A DNA stretch of 64,000 nt from Ilyonectria destructans (GCA_020740775.1 JAHEWK010000007.1:1240001-1304000); one strand, 5' to 3'; shown: positions 31,495 to 43,985, numbered from the stretch's first letter. A program made the numbers and translations. The notes: generated from the sequence alone by a model not told the origin.

Positions 31495-33032
31495 TCATTT
31501 CTTCTTGGGGGTGTGTATCAATTCAGGTGGAATAGTGCTCAGTCTCTGTATCTGTCCACTCTGGGTGATGGCTTTTGTAACTGGTGTTTGAGTCATTGGA
31601 GCGGAATGCGCGAATAGATGCCGTAGGCTTGTCACATCTGAGATTGATTTGGTCAAGGTTGGGGTTTGTGGCTGAGGGCCTGATGAGATGAGTGGCGGCA
31701 GAACCCAAGAAGATCCAGTGGAAGATGGCCTCGGGGAATTTTGTTGATTTGGATGCGCTGTAGATAAATTATCTTGCGGTTGGATCATGGCTGGATATGC
31801 TGACAACGATGATCTATGTTGTCGGGGCTGCTTGTGGGATATTACCAATGGTAGTGACGACTGGTGAGTCAACTTTGGCTGATGCCAACCAGGGCTTGGT
31901 TCTGTTAACTCATCCTTCGAATCGGAATTTGTCAAGAGTTGATTTGAAGCAGTCCGTCTCATAACTGATAAATCCGCAGCAAGTCGGCCTGACACTGGAG
32001 TCGATAGTGATGTAACTTGTCGACCTGGTAGTGTGTAGTCTAGCGATATTTGAGACACTGAAGCGACTGATGCGGCATGAATTTGAGGAGAAGAGCAGGG
32101 TGTCACCTCAGTACCATCTCCAAACAAAAGTGATAGTCCGGTATTGTCGGTCGGGTTCAAGACTATGCGCTCGCCCTCAGGCTTTTCTTGCCTGTCTTGC
32201 ACAACCTCCTTCTCATCGTCGTAGACTAGTATTGGAAAAGTCGACGTTGTCTGATTCAAGCGGAGGTTAAGCCCTCCAAGGGCTGGCTTGGATGAAGACT
32301 CGTTTAGATCATGTCGCATAGACGATGAAGGCCACGAAGACAGGGTCGTTTGGCTAAAGTTCAAACTAGTAAGGGGGGACGGCGTCAGAGTTGCCGGTGC
32401 ATTGCCTGGAGTGGAGATGGGCGTGTTGTTGGACACTGTCAAATATTAGAACGCGATCGGAAAGGGCAGTGAGAAGTTGAATAAAACGTCGACGTACCTG
32501 ATACATCTCCCATGAGCTCTCCTAAGAGCGCAATGTTTTCAAATACCGGAGGACTCTTCGCAATACTCTGGCTTTGTTCTATCTTCTGCTGCTCGACAAC
32601 GGGAGCCCAGAGGACAATCTGCCGCACGAAGATCAACTCTGCGAGCACCGAAGTATGGTGGCGACTTATCACTGGCTCCTGATTGCGAAACAGCATCGAA
32701 TCAACAAAGATCCATTTCATTCGGTTTCGGAACGGCGTCTTTCCCCGATGCGCCTCCGGTCGACACTTTTCCACAATCTCGCAGACCTCGACAAGGCCCT
32801 TCTGGGCCGCCTCGATGATCTTATTGACACGATCGAGGGCCTCGGGTTGCTTCTCGAGAAGAACGAGGTGTTCATTGCGGAGTTCAATGAGGCGCTGCAG
32901 GTCTTGATCACAGGTGCGCAGGAGCTCTAGGCAGCATCGGACTTCGTTCGGGACTTGGTCGTACTCGACGGCCAAGGTGGCTAGGTGGCGGAGCGGATTC
33001 AGGGAGCCACGCATTGTGGCGTCATGGGACAT
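31495..33032 (-). CDS. HeLo-like N-terminal domain protein with disordered tail
   Basis: Exons 33032-32498 and 32435-31495 (phase 1) give 491 aa. Residues 1-170 are helical and well conserved in style: VRCCLELLRTCDQDLQRLIE, RVNKIIEAAQKGLVEVCEIV, EKCRPEAHRGKTPFRNRMKW and SRHHTSVLAELIFVRQIVL. They resemble the HeLo/SesA-like helical N-terminal domains of fungal incompatibility and cell-death proteins, though I cannot run a profile search. Residues 180-491 are Ser/Thr/Pro/Gln-rich and probably disordered, ending in HTPKKK. It lies head-to-tail with the membrane-protein gene at 33969-35300 and near the Hsp70-like gene at 35895. Function unknown. Confidence 0.75.
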
Positions 33033-33968
33033 CTGTCAATGAAAACCGGCTGAGCGTCCTTGACTAGTTCATTTAGTGGGGGAGACGATTCAGAATCTGA
33101 ATGCCACCGTTGAAGGCACCCTGACTGTTAAGTCGTGTGGCAATACGGATTTCCGGGTTCAAAATAACTCGCATCAACTGAGGGTCAAATGCCTGAACAA
33201 GGAGGGAGGATGAAGAGGGGAGAAGAGGGCGACCTTCCCCATACGGCAGCCCTTCCAATTGGTATCCAACGTTACGTCTACCGGCAAGCTGAGTCGGGCG
33301 GGACCACCCGTACGCGTAGTTGATGCACCAGTCTTATTTGGATAGAATGTGTTGGTGGCTTGATTTCACGGACCCTCAAGTGTGGGTCGGGGCTACTGCA
33401 AGAAGACGAGGAAACTCGGAGCCTGATTCAAATTGGGCCGAGCTGAATCCAAGGCGGGTCTAAAAAGGGGATCGCAGAGATCTGGAAGGTTAATCCACAA
33501 ATTGTACTCCATACAGCTGAGAACGATTCACTCAAAGAGGTAGGTGGTGCTCGCTTGGTGAGTTTCCCCAGAAGTTTCCCTAGGGTCCCCGGCCGAAAGA
33601 TATCGACGCAAGACAAGAGCGGCGGAGAACTCTGATGATTTAACTGCAAATCTCAGGCGTTCCATCAGGAGGCCCACCCCAACCGGGTATCATGCAGCCG
33701 TTGTGGGTCGAAGGATGATGCAAGAGTCAAAGAGTTGCAACCAACAGCAACAGGCCCCCCTAGTAGCTACCTTGGCCTCTAATTGGTCGCCTGGTCTGAA
33801 CTACCCCAGACATACTAACCGCAACTTGTGAGCATGTTGGCTCTTGACTCTTGAGTGGGGTGAGGCAACAAAGAAAGACAACAAGGAACGGCGATAACGA
33901 ATTACCAAGCCGACAGAATGCAAGGGCGGGGGTATTCAGTATCATTGTCTGACCAACAGCTGGGTATC
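33033..33968. other. intergenic interval, no recognised feature
   Basis: 936 bp between two minus-strand genes. It presumably holds the promoter of the HeLo-like gene and the terminator of the upstream membrane-protein gene. Nothing coding is supported. Confidence 0.4.
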
Positions 33969-35300
33969 TTAGACGGATATAGCAAGCGGCTCCACAACTC
34001 GTCGCGGAGAGCTGTACCGCGTTCCATCCCCGTGGCCGAGTTTTTCTAATCCAGCGCAGACCACCACCTGCTGCTGCCTTGTATTTGCGCCGTCGGTTTC
34101 AAACACAAGCTGCCAGTCACTCAGTTGCGAAAGCAGCACATAGCCAAGCTTTGTGCACTCGATGATGACCGCTTGCAAGTGGCTCGTCTGCTCGTCTGAT
34201 ACAACGAAGTAGTGGAGGAAGGTGTTGAGAGCGTTTGCCAGGGCGAGAGCTTGGGGGCCTACCACGTCCTCGGAGACGGGAAGTGGGCTCCGTTCAGCAG
34301 GGTTGGGGTGGAGAAGCAGGGCAGAGAGACTGCGCCATTTGGACAACGCAAGAGACGTAACTAGTGGTGTTGGTCACATTAGAAGTCTGCCACGATAACT
34401 GGGGCCTGTCTCACCAGGGTGCTTACCAAGATGGCTACCGTGCTGCTGCTCAGCTGGGGGGATCGACTGAAGGAACGCCGCGAGCGGTGCAGGAAGCATT
34501 GAGAGGGAGCTTCGCGAGTTGACGTCGATGCTCCTGAAGATGATGTGCGAGAGGACATGTCGTAAGCCGGCTTGACGCGATTCCGGTTGGATGCACAATG
34601 CAGCAATCGCATCTGCACTCAGACCTGAGCTTTGTGTGAAACCGAGATTGACAAGGCTTTGCGACAGGACGGATGCACTGGCGGGTGACGGTCCGAACTC
34701 GTAGTGGTTTTCGACGTGCTGGTGGATGAGGTCTCCCAACGATTGTAATTCTGTCCCAATTTCCTTGTCGGGTGTTGCGATCAACAGGAACTGGTCGATT
34801 TGGGCTTCGCTGCCAGAGGGATTGACGGAGACGCTCGAATAATCCTTTGATTCAGGGGAGGTAGCAATGACGGCTACACCGTCCGGTCGGCTAGTATCGT
34901 TCTTCGTCCAGCGACGGCGAAGAAGAAGCCAGGCGGCAGCAAGTCCAAATATCAGCCCAGCAAAGGCACAGCCAACTGCAGCTCCAACAATTGCACCGGT
35001 AGAGATCCCCGAAGAAGAGACAGACTTGGGGCTCGTTGTCGACTCCGACACAGGAACTTCGCCCGTAGAAGTTAACTGAGTGCTCGCGATGGAACCGGCA
35101 TTGACCGTGATGGTTGTTGTCCGAATTGAACCGGAGCCGACCGTGATGGTTTTTTCTGCGCAGGCTGTAGATTCCTGTGTGCTGCATCCTGATATCTCTG
35201 GAGGGAACACCGTCCACAAAGTCCCCGGCACATTCGAGTCACTCCATGTCAGGCAAGTGAAAGTGGTCGTAATCGTCGTCGTGGCGTTCACTGTTGCCAT
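33969..35300 (-). CDS. single-pass membrane protein, uncharacterised fungal family
   Basis: Exons 35300-34427 and 34360-33969 (phase 1) give 421 aa. An alternative ATG lies at 35348. Residues 1-110 are Thr/Ser-rich and extracellular-like, with three cysteines (TCLTW, ISGCST, TACAE). ISTGAIVGAAVGCAFAGLIF onward (about 115-140) is a single transmembrane helix followed by the LLLRRRW stop-transfer, the layout of fungal wall-sensor-like proteins. The cytoplasmic part (about 190-421) is a helical domain common in Pezizomycotina: TELQSLGDLIHQHVENHYEF, ADAIAALCIQPESRQAGLRH, SLSMLPAPLAAFLQSIPP and LQAVIIECTKLGYVLLSQ. The start is divergent from the Hsp70-like gene, 595 bp away. A sensor role is a guess. 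Confidence 0.78.
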
Positions 35301-35894
35301 TTCGAATGTTTGCGAGGTTGGGTTGGGCAGTGTGCGAAGAAAGATCAAGGGATCCGTCTGATGAATTCGAAAATGTGTTGGGAAGACAGAAATTTACTCA
35401 AGCCGATGTGGCCGTTGACATTACCGTATCTGAATGGCACGCCAACAAGCCGCATTTAACGCCGCCGGGCCCTGGGTCACAGCCTGCAGTCAATCCTCAT
35501 GATGGATCTCAAGCTAACCTTCCGCAATCGTAGCTCCGGACGTGCCGCAACATGATGATCAACCCGAAGACAAGGCTCTGGGCTCAGAGTAGCCGTTGTT
35601 GGTTGGGGGGCATGCAAGTTGTCGGCTGAGGTCCTACCGCAACCAGCTAACGGCGGACCCTTGCTCGTTAGAACCAACACACAAAACCTAGCGTGCAGCT
35701 CAACTTGCATCTATGACAGGCGACTTGCATATTTTAATTTAGAATTCCCGTTGCATCGGATCAAGCTCCAACTTTAGCCGGGCAACGTTCCTCAGGGGGC
35801 CCGAGGTACAGCCTGGATTGTGACCCGAGTCGATTGAACATTGAGGGCCCGCTCGCACACCCTCGACGGAGTTCCACGGAGGCATTGCCACGAA
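35301..35894. promoter_or_regulatory. divergent promoter region, membrane protein and Hsp70-like genes
   Basis: 594 bp between divergent starts. It must serve both genes unless distant elements exist. No individual motif was assigned. Confidence 0.4.
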
Positions 35895-38025
35895 ATGGAC
35901 AAGATGGACGACCAAGCAGATATCCTCGTATCCGTCGATCTGGGCACAACCTTCACAGGTAAGTGGCTTGACTTAATGCTGCATGGGTACATGATTATTG
36001 ACATGTTCAGGTGTCGCCTGGATGACTCCCCGAACGCCGATCCAGGTCATCAACGACTGGCCTGGTAGCGGGGACCGTGGAGAGCGCAAAGTCCCAACGA
36101 CGCTCATCTACAATGAAGACGACACCTTGAACTCATGGGGCTTCATGTGTGCCGATGATGACGAATCTGTGCCAGGCAGGACACGGCGTGAATTCTTCAA
36201 GATCTTCATTGACGGAGACACCTTGGCCGCAGCGCAGCAACAGGGACTTTCGAGTGCGCCTAGAACTACTGCAGAGGCCCGGAAATTTCTGACGGATTAC
36301 TTGAAGCAAATCTACATTCATGTGAAAGAGAGTATTGAGATGCAGATCGGAAAACGCCACGTTGGAGGCTGGAAAGATATGGCTGTGAAGTTCCTGTTTA
36401 GTGTGCCCACAGCATGGACGAACATGGGCATCATCAACACATTCAAGGGCATTGTTAGAGATGCCGGATTCGGTATTGAAGGACTCAAACATACAGCAGA
36501 GGTCGACTTGACTGAAGCGGAGGCTGCATCTGTGGCGACGCTCAAAACCAGTGCCATCAACTTCAACGTGGGCAGTCTGTTCCTAACTGTTGACGCGGGC
36601 GGCGGCACGACGGATCTGGCACTGATGCGAATAACGTCAAACAGTACAGCATTCCCACAGATGTCACAGGTCGCAGCTGTGAGGGGTGTCGGCATAGGGT
36701 CTTCCCTCATCGATAGGGCCTTTATCCGCTTGGTTGCACAACGCCTGGCCGAGTATCCCGATGTCCAAGACAAACTCCCCGCCGACTTTGCAATGCGGAT
36801 TTCGAGGAATCACCATTTCAAGACGGTTAAGCACAAGTTTGGGGAGAAGGTATACATGCAGAAGGTCTTTAAGATCCAGATGGAGGGAGTGGCATACGAC
36901 TTTAGCCACTCAGGTCTCCGGATTGAGGGTGGGCGGATGCTGTTTACCAAGTGAGTGACCACCGTGCCGATGGCGTTGATTCAATACCAGGACATGAAAT
37001 AACTAAGCTGAACAGGGAAGAAATTCAATCACTATTTGATCAGCAGATCGAAGGAATCATGAAACGGATAATAGAGCAATTAGACTGGATGAGCGAAAAT
37101 GGACGCACTGAGCAAGTTGTGAGTCTCATAATTGTCGCCGATCCAAGTGCTAGCTAATATCTTCATATAGGAGTATATGATTCTGGCCGGAGGACTTGGA
37201 AGCTCTGCCTACGTGCGAGAGACGATTCAGCAGCAACTCATGGCCTGCAACCATCCCAATGCACGCCAAGTCGTCGTCATCCCGTGTCAGGAGCCTCAGC
37301 TAGTGGTCGTCCGCGGACTTCTCCTCGATGAACAGCAGAAGATTGAAACGGGAAATATGGCAGTCCTGGCGTCACGCATAGCCCGGGCGAGCTACGGCAT
37401 TGTGATCAGGGAGCCGTATACACCGGCCGTTCACTTTGATGAGGAGATTATTCAGGATCCTTTCAACCCTAAACAGAAATGGGCTTTGAATCAAATCCAG
37501 TGGCTTATCCGCAAGGTTCGTATACGATCGTGTCATCGGATATTTTCCATCTCGTTTCAGTGCTGACATCTGGGATAGGGTGATGTGATCAACCCGGGCT
37601 CCCCACTGGCCAAGACTTTCGAGATTCAGCTGGGTCCGGGAGATACAACAAGATCATGGGATGCCGTGGTCGTCACGTCTCAAAATGAACCGTCATTCCT
37701 CCCCCGAAGTTTAAAGCAAGGTTCGTTGCAGATTCAATAATCAATGCTGGAAAGTGAAACATTAAACTGACTAAGCTTCACCCGTGCGAAAACAGCTGGC
37801 GCAACGAAATTATGCTCAGTGAAGAGCAACCTTGCCGGTGTCCAACAGCACCAGATGGTCCTAAAGAAGAAACGAAGGTCCTGGTTCCGAAAGGGCAACT
37901 CATTTTTCATTTGTCAGTTCGACGTGCGGGTCATCGTCGCTCCTGCAGACCTGCGGTTTGAGCTGTGGTTCGGTGGCTACAAATTCTCCGGCAACCATGA
38001 GCCGATCGCTGTCAAGTGGGACTAA
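35895..38025 (+). CDS. Hsp70-like ATPase (HSPA12-type, actin-like fold)
   Basis: Exons 35895-35958, 36011-36950, 37016-37118, 37171-37515, 37579-37720 and 37796-38025 give 607 aa. The ATP-binding motifs are intact: phosphate 1 VSVDLGTTFTGVAW (about 12-25), phosphate 2 LTVDAGGGTTDLALM, and adenosine motif MILAGGLGSSAYVRE. The rest (HFGEKV-like region, PGSPLAKTFEIQLGPGD, then a C-terminal beta segment ending FSGNHEPIAVKWD) lacks the usual Hsp70 substrate-binding and lid domains. This is the fungal Hsp70-like/HSPA12 class, which is numerous in mushrooms and moulds and whose clients are unknown. All six exons join in frame without defects. It is divergent from a membrane protein and close to a HeLo-like protein. 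Confidence 0.88.
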
Positions 38026-38963
38026 AAAGGTCCGAAATCTTCTTACAGTGGACAGGCAAACCCAAAATCGAACTGAAAGAAGACCAAATATCGCCTGAGA
38101 GACGGAGTTGAAATAATGAAGAGGGGTGAGTTTGTCACAAGCAGGTGCGTTGGTATCAGGGGGTGGAGCTGGGATCTTTCCTATATACCCACGAGTCAAG
38201 ACATGGTAGAATGATAGACGGTCGTGTAGATTGCGTTAGCATGATTTAATCGTATTCCTTTTGCTAGAAATTACACATAAATATACGTGTCGTTCCACAT
38301 GTGGACTAGAATATGGGCAGATCCAAATCTTGCAACTCTCAGTTTGTTCGAGTTCATATTTGATATCTAGACAGCAATTATGTTTACGAATTTGATTATA
38401 TATTTCAGATGCAAGTGACTAGCAATAATATATGAAACACATTCGGTGCCCAGCTGTCAAATTGGCCCATTCTTTTGCAGACTCCATAGGATACTCCAGG
38501 GAGGCATGCACAAATACGCAGCGGCCAGTGAAAGTGTGTCATTTCAACGAAACGCTCGAAATAAGTAGGTAAGGCTCTAGTAGAATGGGAAATACGGGAT
38601 TCTTGCAATGCTACTGGTGTAGGAACGGGCGGTGGACGTGGCGCAGCAAGACAGCCCTTGTTGCATTGCTTTAGCGCACGCAATCTGCACTCTCTTGTCG
38701 TCGCTCGTATTTCAATTCTCGTATTTAAGATGATGCCTCGAACTTTTAGACCATGGGCACTGCCACCCCCTTGATCGATGGTCTCAATAATTTCGTCTTT
38801 GGAGGACTGCCATTTCCATGTTTCTCGGCGTTTCAACGTCGTCCCCGGAATTGTCCATTCAGTCACTACCGATTTCGGGATATAATTCTAGACTTTTCAT
38901 GTTAAAGTTTGAGATCTTACCTCGCCACCGCCAATCACTTACTTGACTTTCGCTGTCGTTATC
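38026..38963. other. intergenic interval, no recognised feature
   Basis: 938 bp. A 153-codon minus-strand frame (38405-38866) starts with GTG rather than ATG and resembles nothing known, so it is not called. The right half is presumably the promoter of the GDP-mannose transporter gene. Confidence 0.45.
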
Positions 38964-40196
38964 ATGTCAGAAAAGGTTGAAAAACATGCAGTGAGCAATG
39001 CCAACAGCTACTTTACCCCTCGCAAAGCGCCCGGCCGTGGTACCATTCCCAATGGCATCTCGACCTCACTCTCCAAACTCGAGCACAGCCCTGCTGCCTC
39101 CATTCTTGCTTATTGCCTGAGCTCGATCAGTATGACCGTGGTCAACAAATACGTGGTTTCGGGAGTTGGCTGGAACTTGAATTTTCTCTACCTGGCTGTG
39201 CAGTCCGTAGTCTGCACGATCGCCGTCATGGCTTGCAAGAAGATCGGCTTGCTGGGGAACCTGGCCCCATTTGATTGGGACAAGGCAAAAACATGCAAGT
39301 TATTTTATTCTGTCTGCTGGGGAAAAGATGTTGACTAATTAACTCAGGGTTCCCAATTTCCCTGCTTCTGGTTGGCATGATCTACACCTGCGTTAAAACC
39401 TTGCAATTCATATCTGTCCCAGTGTATACCATCTTCAAGAACCTGGCCATCATCGTCATAGCATATGGAGAGGTTTTCTTGTTTGGAAGCACTGTAAGCC
39501 CGCTAGCGTTGGTGGCTTTTGCACTGATGATCCTCAGCTCAGTTGTCGCTGGCTGGGCTGATATCCAGAGTGCCATCTCTGCGTCAGACTCTACCGCTCT
39601 TTCAACTCTGAACAGTGGCTACATCTGGATGGGATTGAACGTCATTTGCTCTGCTGCCTACTCATTGGGGATGAACAAGGGAATCAAGATAACAGAGTTC
39701 AGTAACTGGGACGGTAGGTCGCTGGCCTCGTCATATAGTATATCACTGACTCGATCTAGTAATTTTCTACAACAACTTACTTACCATTCCTATCCTGCTA
39801 GCTTCCTCGTTGCTACTTGAAGATTACTCCGCCCCGAATATGGCAATAAACTTTCCAGTTGGATCCCGCAATCACCTACTCATCGGCATGGTCTATTCTG
39901 GTATGGCAGCGCTTTTCATCTGCTATTCCACAGCTTGGTGCATTCGAAATACCTCCTCAACAACATATGCCATGACAGGCGCGTTGAATAAGCTTCCTTT
40001 GGCTATCAGTGGATTTGTGTTATTTTCAACTCCGGTCACCCGTGGTAATGTGTCTGCCATCGGCATTATGTTTCTCAGTGGCATAGTCTATGCTTTGGCA
40101 AAGATCAGACACGGCCGATCAGCTAAGGAATCCTCGCTGCCTATAGCTAACCAACCGGTCATGTCCGCAAATTCGCGGAGCGAGAAGAGAATGTAG
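38964..40196 (+). CDS. GDP-mannose transporter, Vrg4/Gmt-like
   Basis: Exons 38964-39294, 39348-39713 and 39760-40196 give 377 aa. The first intron uses a GC donor (T|GCAAGT ... CAG|GG). Only this choice yields KAKTWFPISLLLVGMIYT, the conserved nucleotide-sugar transporter sequence; the GT five bases downstream breaks the frame. About ten hydrophobic helices are visible. AYCLSSISMTVVNKYVVSG, LQFISVPVYTIFKNLAIIVI and the GALNK motif (TGALNKLPLAISGFV), the GDP-mannose binding site, identify the family. It carries GDP-mannose into the Golgi lumen for protein and wall mannosylation. The C-terminus is polar. Whether this is the housekeeping copy or an extra paralogue cannot be told. Confidence 0.88.
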
Positions 40197-40385
40197 AGAC
40201 AAAATCCAAGACGCACGATCTGCTCACAGACATAGCAGGGCTTGAATCATAATTCCAAGTCTAACAAATGAGAAACAATACAATTTTCTATATGACGCTG
40301 GGTCCTTGCGACCATGAACTTTGCCATAAAATATCTCGATGGCTATCTTACGAGCCAGTACACGTGCAAGGAGTGTGGTTAGAGA

Positions 40386-41472
40386 TCATTCGTGAAACTC
40401 TTCAGCAATCTCTTCTAGTAGATCAAAAATCTTGTGGCGAAGCCGATGCTCCGCCTCCACAGCAATCCAACAAGTCAAAACAATGGCCTCTTCAGTAATA
40501 TTGCCTGAATGCAAGCCTCCAGCATTCAAATTTTGGCTTTCTTTTCCCACTTCACCCATGTTCCAGCAATGGGGCGCTTCTTGGCTCGCGACGATAGTGG
40601 CGTCACTGCCCTGTTTGAGCTGAGCAGTCTCAGAAGCGGCTTCGGTGTAAGCTGCCGGGTAAATGCGAAGCGTTCCAACGAGTGATTTCTTTTTGTTCGG
40701 AGGAACACCAGTCCTTTCGGACGGCCTGACGAATGCCCAGCGGTCCTTCTCGACTGTTGCAAGGACGCGCTTGTTTGAATCGACAAGCTACGGGAACACG
40801 CTTCGTTAGCATCATGTTGCAAGTGAGTTGGGTCATATTTCAACACGGGGATAGTACCTTCATATCGTGCGATATGCCCTTCCAACGTCGCACGCTAGAA
40901 GGTAGAAACGTTCTCGTTCCCTTCCACCGATACTCTTTGCCTCCCAACTCCCATTTGAGCGTTCTCTTTAGAAAGCCAGCTCTCCGCACACTGAGAGCCG
41001 TAACAAACCCATTTACGTCTTTCTCATCCTCAAGTTCCTTTTTGGGGGGCTTTTCTTTCATTCGAAACCGCTTCCTGGTCCTTTGCTTGCGCTCGTAGCT
41101 CTTTCGCTCCTTAACTCTCCTCTTGTTCTCAAGAACCTCCTCAATGCCATCTCCCAATTCAATCTGGAAAGAATTCCACATGCCGGTCCTCCGGATGCGA
41201 GCTATGGCCTTGCTCGTGGGTGTGTACTTGGGGTTATCTCCCCGATAGAAGACCGGTTTCCATGTGTTGGCATGCTTGTGTGGGACAGGGTTTTCAAGGA
41301 AATACTGGGCCTCCTCAGAACTTGACGGCGTGAATAAGTGCTTCCGACCGAATACGATGCGCCGGTAAAGTTGCAGCGATTTTTGGGGCGGCGGCAGCGC
41401 AGCACAGAGGGTATCGTGTGGGTCGTTGGTGGGATCTAATGGAGAGGCTTGATCATTGCTGAATGCGACCAT
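40386..41472 (-). CDS. uncharacterised fungal protein with basic helical region
   Basis: Exons 41472-40858 and 40787-40386 (phase 0) give 338 aa from MVAFSNDQASPLDP. Splicing replaces a short read-through end (VLSPC) with LVDSNKRVLATVEKDRWAFV, and the frame then runs to EEIAEEFHE. The middle (about 120-160) is strongly basic (RKQRTRKRFRMKEKPPKKEL). The flanking segments GMWNSFQIELGDGIEEVLEN and RTLKWELGGKEYRWKGTRTF look like a folded beta-rich domain. I do not recognise the family. No signal peptide or membrane helix. It is convergent with the GDP-mannose transporter gene, with stops 190 bp apart. Confidence 0.65.
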
Positions 41473-41893
41473 TTTGTTGGTGTTCAATAGTTGAGTTATG
41501 TCTTAGTGCAGGACAAAATGGAATGCCCATCAACAGCGACGATATTTATCTTCCTCCGCCCGTGTTACCAGCGCTGTCGTTTCGCTCGCGAAAAGCGAGA
41601 ATACGAAATACGGACACATTTGCACCCCTGATTTCAGCTTCAGCCACTAATTAAGCATGGGGCACAAACATGGAGCACGTGCTGTTAACTGCATGTAAAG
41701 ATGAGGTTTGACTGGACGAAGCATCCGTGACGCAAATTGCTGCCTACGCCACACGACGCCAACCAAATGACATTCACGGGCTGAGTGCATTGTATTACAC
41801 CATGTTTCACAAGAAGCGCTTTTCCATTAAGCTTACTGTCATGATCGACAGCGCTATTTGTAATCGGCGATTGAAATCCCGCTTGTTGCGCAT
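41473..41893. other. intergenic interval, no recognised feature
   Basis: 421 bp between the basic-protein start and the 3' end of the MFS gene. Nothing seen beyond a presumed promoter. Confidence 0.4.
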
Positions 41894-43985
41894 TCAAGCG
41901 CCCGGTCCCTGTAGCTTCTTCTCCTGCAAGATCTTGCGATCCTGTTCCTGCAAAGCAACTGTCTTTTTCGTGTACTTCCGCCTGTCGATACTTGGAATCC
42001 AAAACGCAGCAATGCATCCGACAATGCCAAACGCCATAGCGATCAGGTACGAAAGGTGTGCGCCGTCAAGATACGCAAGTTGATTGCCCCTTGTCGCGGC
42101 AGCTTGGACCTCGGCAGTGATACCGGGAACAGCAGCATATGCAGCGGGAGTATTTAGTCGAGCGGCTGTGAGGAGTGCAGCCAGGTTCTCTTCGTCGAAA
42201 CCAAGCCCGCTGATCTCTTCCGGGACTCGGACGGGGAGAGAGGTTGCATATCGGCCGTTGGTTACATTGCCAAAGATGGCAACAGCGATGGCACCAGCGA
42301 TGAGGCGAGCTGTACCCGCAAGACCGGCAGCGGTTCCGCTTTGCAGAATGTTAGTACTTTGTTGGCAATCGAGCAGGAGGGTTCGGGGTTCAACTTACAT
42401 GTCATTCTGGTCCACGATACCGAAGCCAACCAGCACAAAGCAGTTGAGCATCACAAGCGCTGTGGTCATGGAAACAATAACCGTCAGGACGATTGATTTA
42501 ACTGGATTGTCGATTGTGGACGTTGATAGAGCTCCAACGCATCCTGTCTGAAGGGCGATAAAAAAGACAATCTGCCATCGTTGATGGCCCAGTTTCTTGC
42601 TGCCAAGAACCGCAAGGCCACCGACTATAAGATTTACTTATCAGAAAGAGACCGTAGCAAGTTCAGGACATTGACACTCACGAATAGTTCCCAGAGGAAC
42701 GACCTCGGCATAGAGCCCTTTCGAGATCTCATCCGTTGCGTAGAGAAGCTGAGACATTCTTGGCCATAATGTCGCATTGGAGTAGTACTGCATGCCGACC
42801 ACTGACATCACTACCATTGGCATGGTAAAGCTAGGGATCTTAGTAGGAGGATAGAATGCTTGATGGGCAAAAGCTTACTGTCGAACCTGCTTGAAAAGGC
42901 GAGCTGGTAACAGAGGTTCCTGGATGTTCCCATATGCCTCGTAAAAGCCGAGAGCTACCAGAAGTAGCAGTCCGAGAATAATCGGGACAAGGGTGGCCGC
43001 GCTCGTCCAAGGATGGAGGGTTCCACCCCAGTTGACGCCAATGATGAAGAGAGTACAGCCGGTGATGAACATGCCCAAGCCAATCCAGTCAAATGACTTC
43101 AGCAAGTCAGTCTTAGTTCGAGTTGAGGTGCCGTGCTTGGTGCTGAAGGATGGTGGATGATAAAATGCATAGAGGAAGCCGGTGTTGAATACTTGAAACG
43201 CGATCATCACGTAGTAGGCATTGCGCCATTGGCCGGTATACTTGATGATGGCCCAAGAAATTATCGGCATTACTTGGGCAATGATAGACGATGCGTCGAA
43301 TAAGCCAATGGTGACCATTCGCCACTCATTTGGCACGATCTCCTGTCATCAAGTTAGCATTTACAACAGGACCCCGAAGCTCTCATTCGATGCCGTACCT
43401 GCACAGCGCCAAACGCCATCTCCAACAGTCCAGCACCTGATCCGAAAATGGCACCAGACGCAATCATCTGGCCGATGCTCTGGCCGGTGGCGCCGACGAT
43501 GGATCCGACGATGAGTGTTGCAGCACCGCAGATGAAGAACCAGCGACGCCCAAATATGTCCGATAACCGACCGCCAATTGTGACGAAAATGGCGCCGCCC
43601 AGGTTCCATGATATCGTTATCCATGTGTACGTGGTATCTGGGCCGAGCTCTGCATTGATGAAGCTCAGAATCGCTGGGGGGATGAGAAGAGTGAAGAGAT
43701 AGGCATTATACGACATGGCCATTGACTATGCAAATCATCCCATATTAGTACCACTGCAATTTCGCAGACGGGTATACCAGGGCTGGGACTCACAGCGGCG
43801 GCCATGAAGCTCCTCCATGTCATGCCAACCTCTTCACCGGTATGTTGCAGGGCTGCCACAATATCATCCGAGCCACTGCCATCCTGCCCATCTTGATGAG
43901 TGTCAGGGCGATCACTGTGATGAGCGGCGGGTTCGATAAAATCAGCGTGCGTGACGCCAATTTTATCATCGCCTTCTGTAGCCAT
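41894..43985 (-). CDS. MFS exporter, TRI12/trichothecene-efflux-like family
   Basis: Exons 43985-43794, 43725-43399, 43342-42879, 42830-42682, 42624-42399 and 42338-41894 give 600 aa. After a polar N-terminus there are about 12-14 membrane helices. GGRLSDIFGRRWFFICGAAT is the MFS loop 2-3 motif. EIVPNEWRMVTIGLFDASSI and PIISWAIIKYTGQWRNAYYV are characteristic of the TRI12 group, as is the late QNDIGTAAGLAGTARLIAGA. These plasma-membrane proton antiporters export toxins, siderophores or other small molecules. No biosynthetic cluster is evident beside it, so the substrate is unknown. An in-frame start farther upstream (44051) exists, but MATEGDDKIG fits better. Confidence 0.85.

Noticed and set aside
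38405..38866. 153-codon minus-strand frame
   Set aside because: Begins with GTG, no domain seen; left as intergenic.
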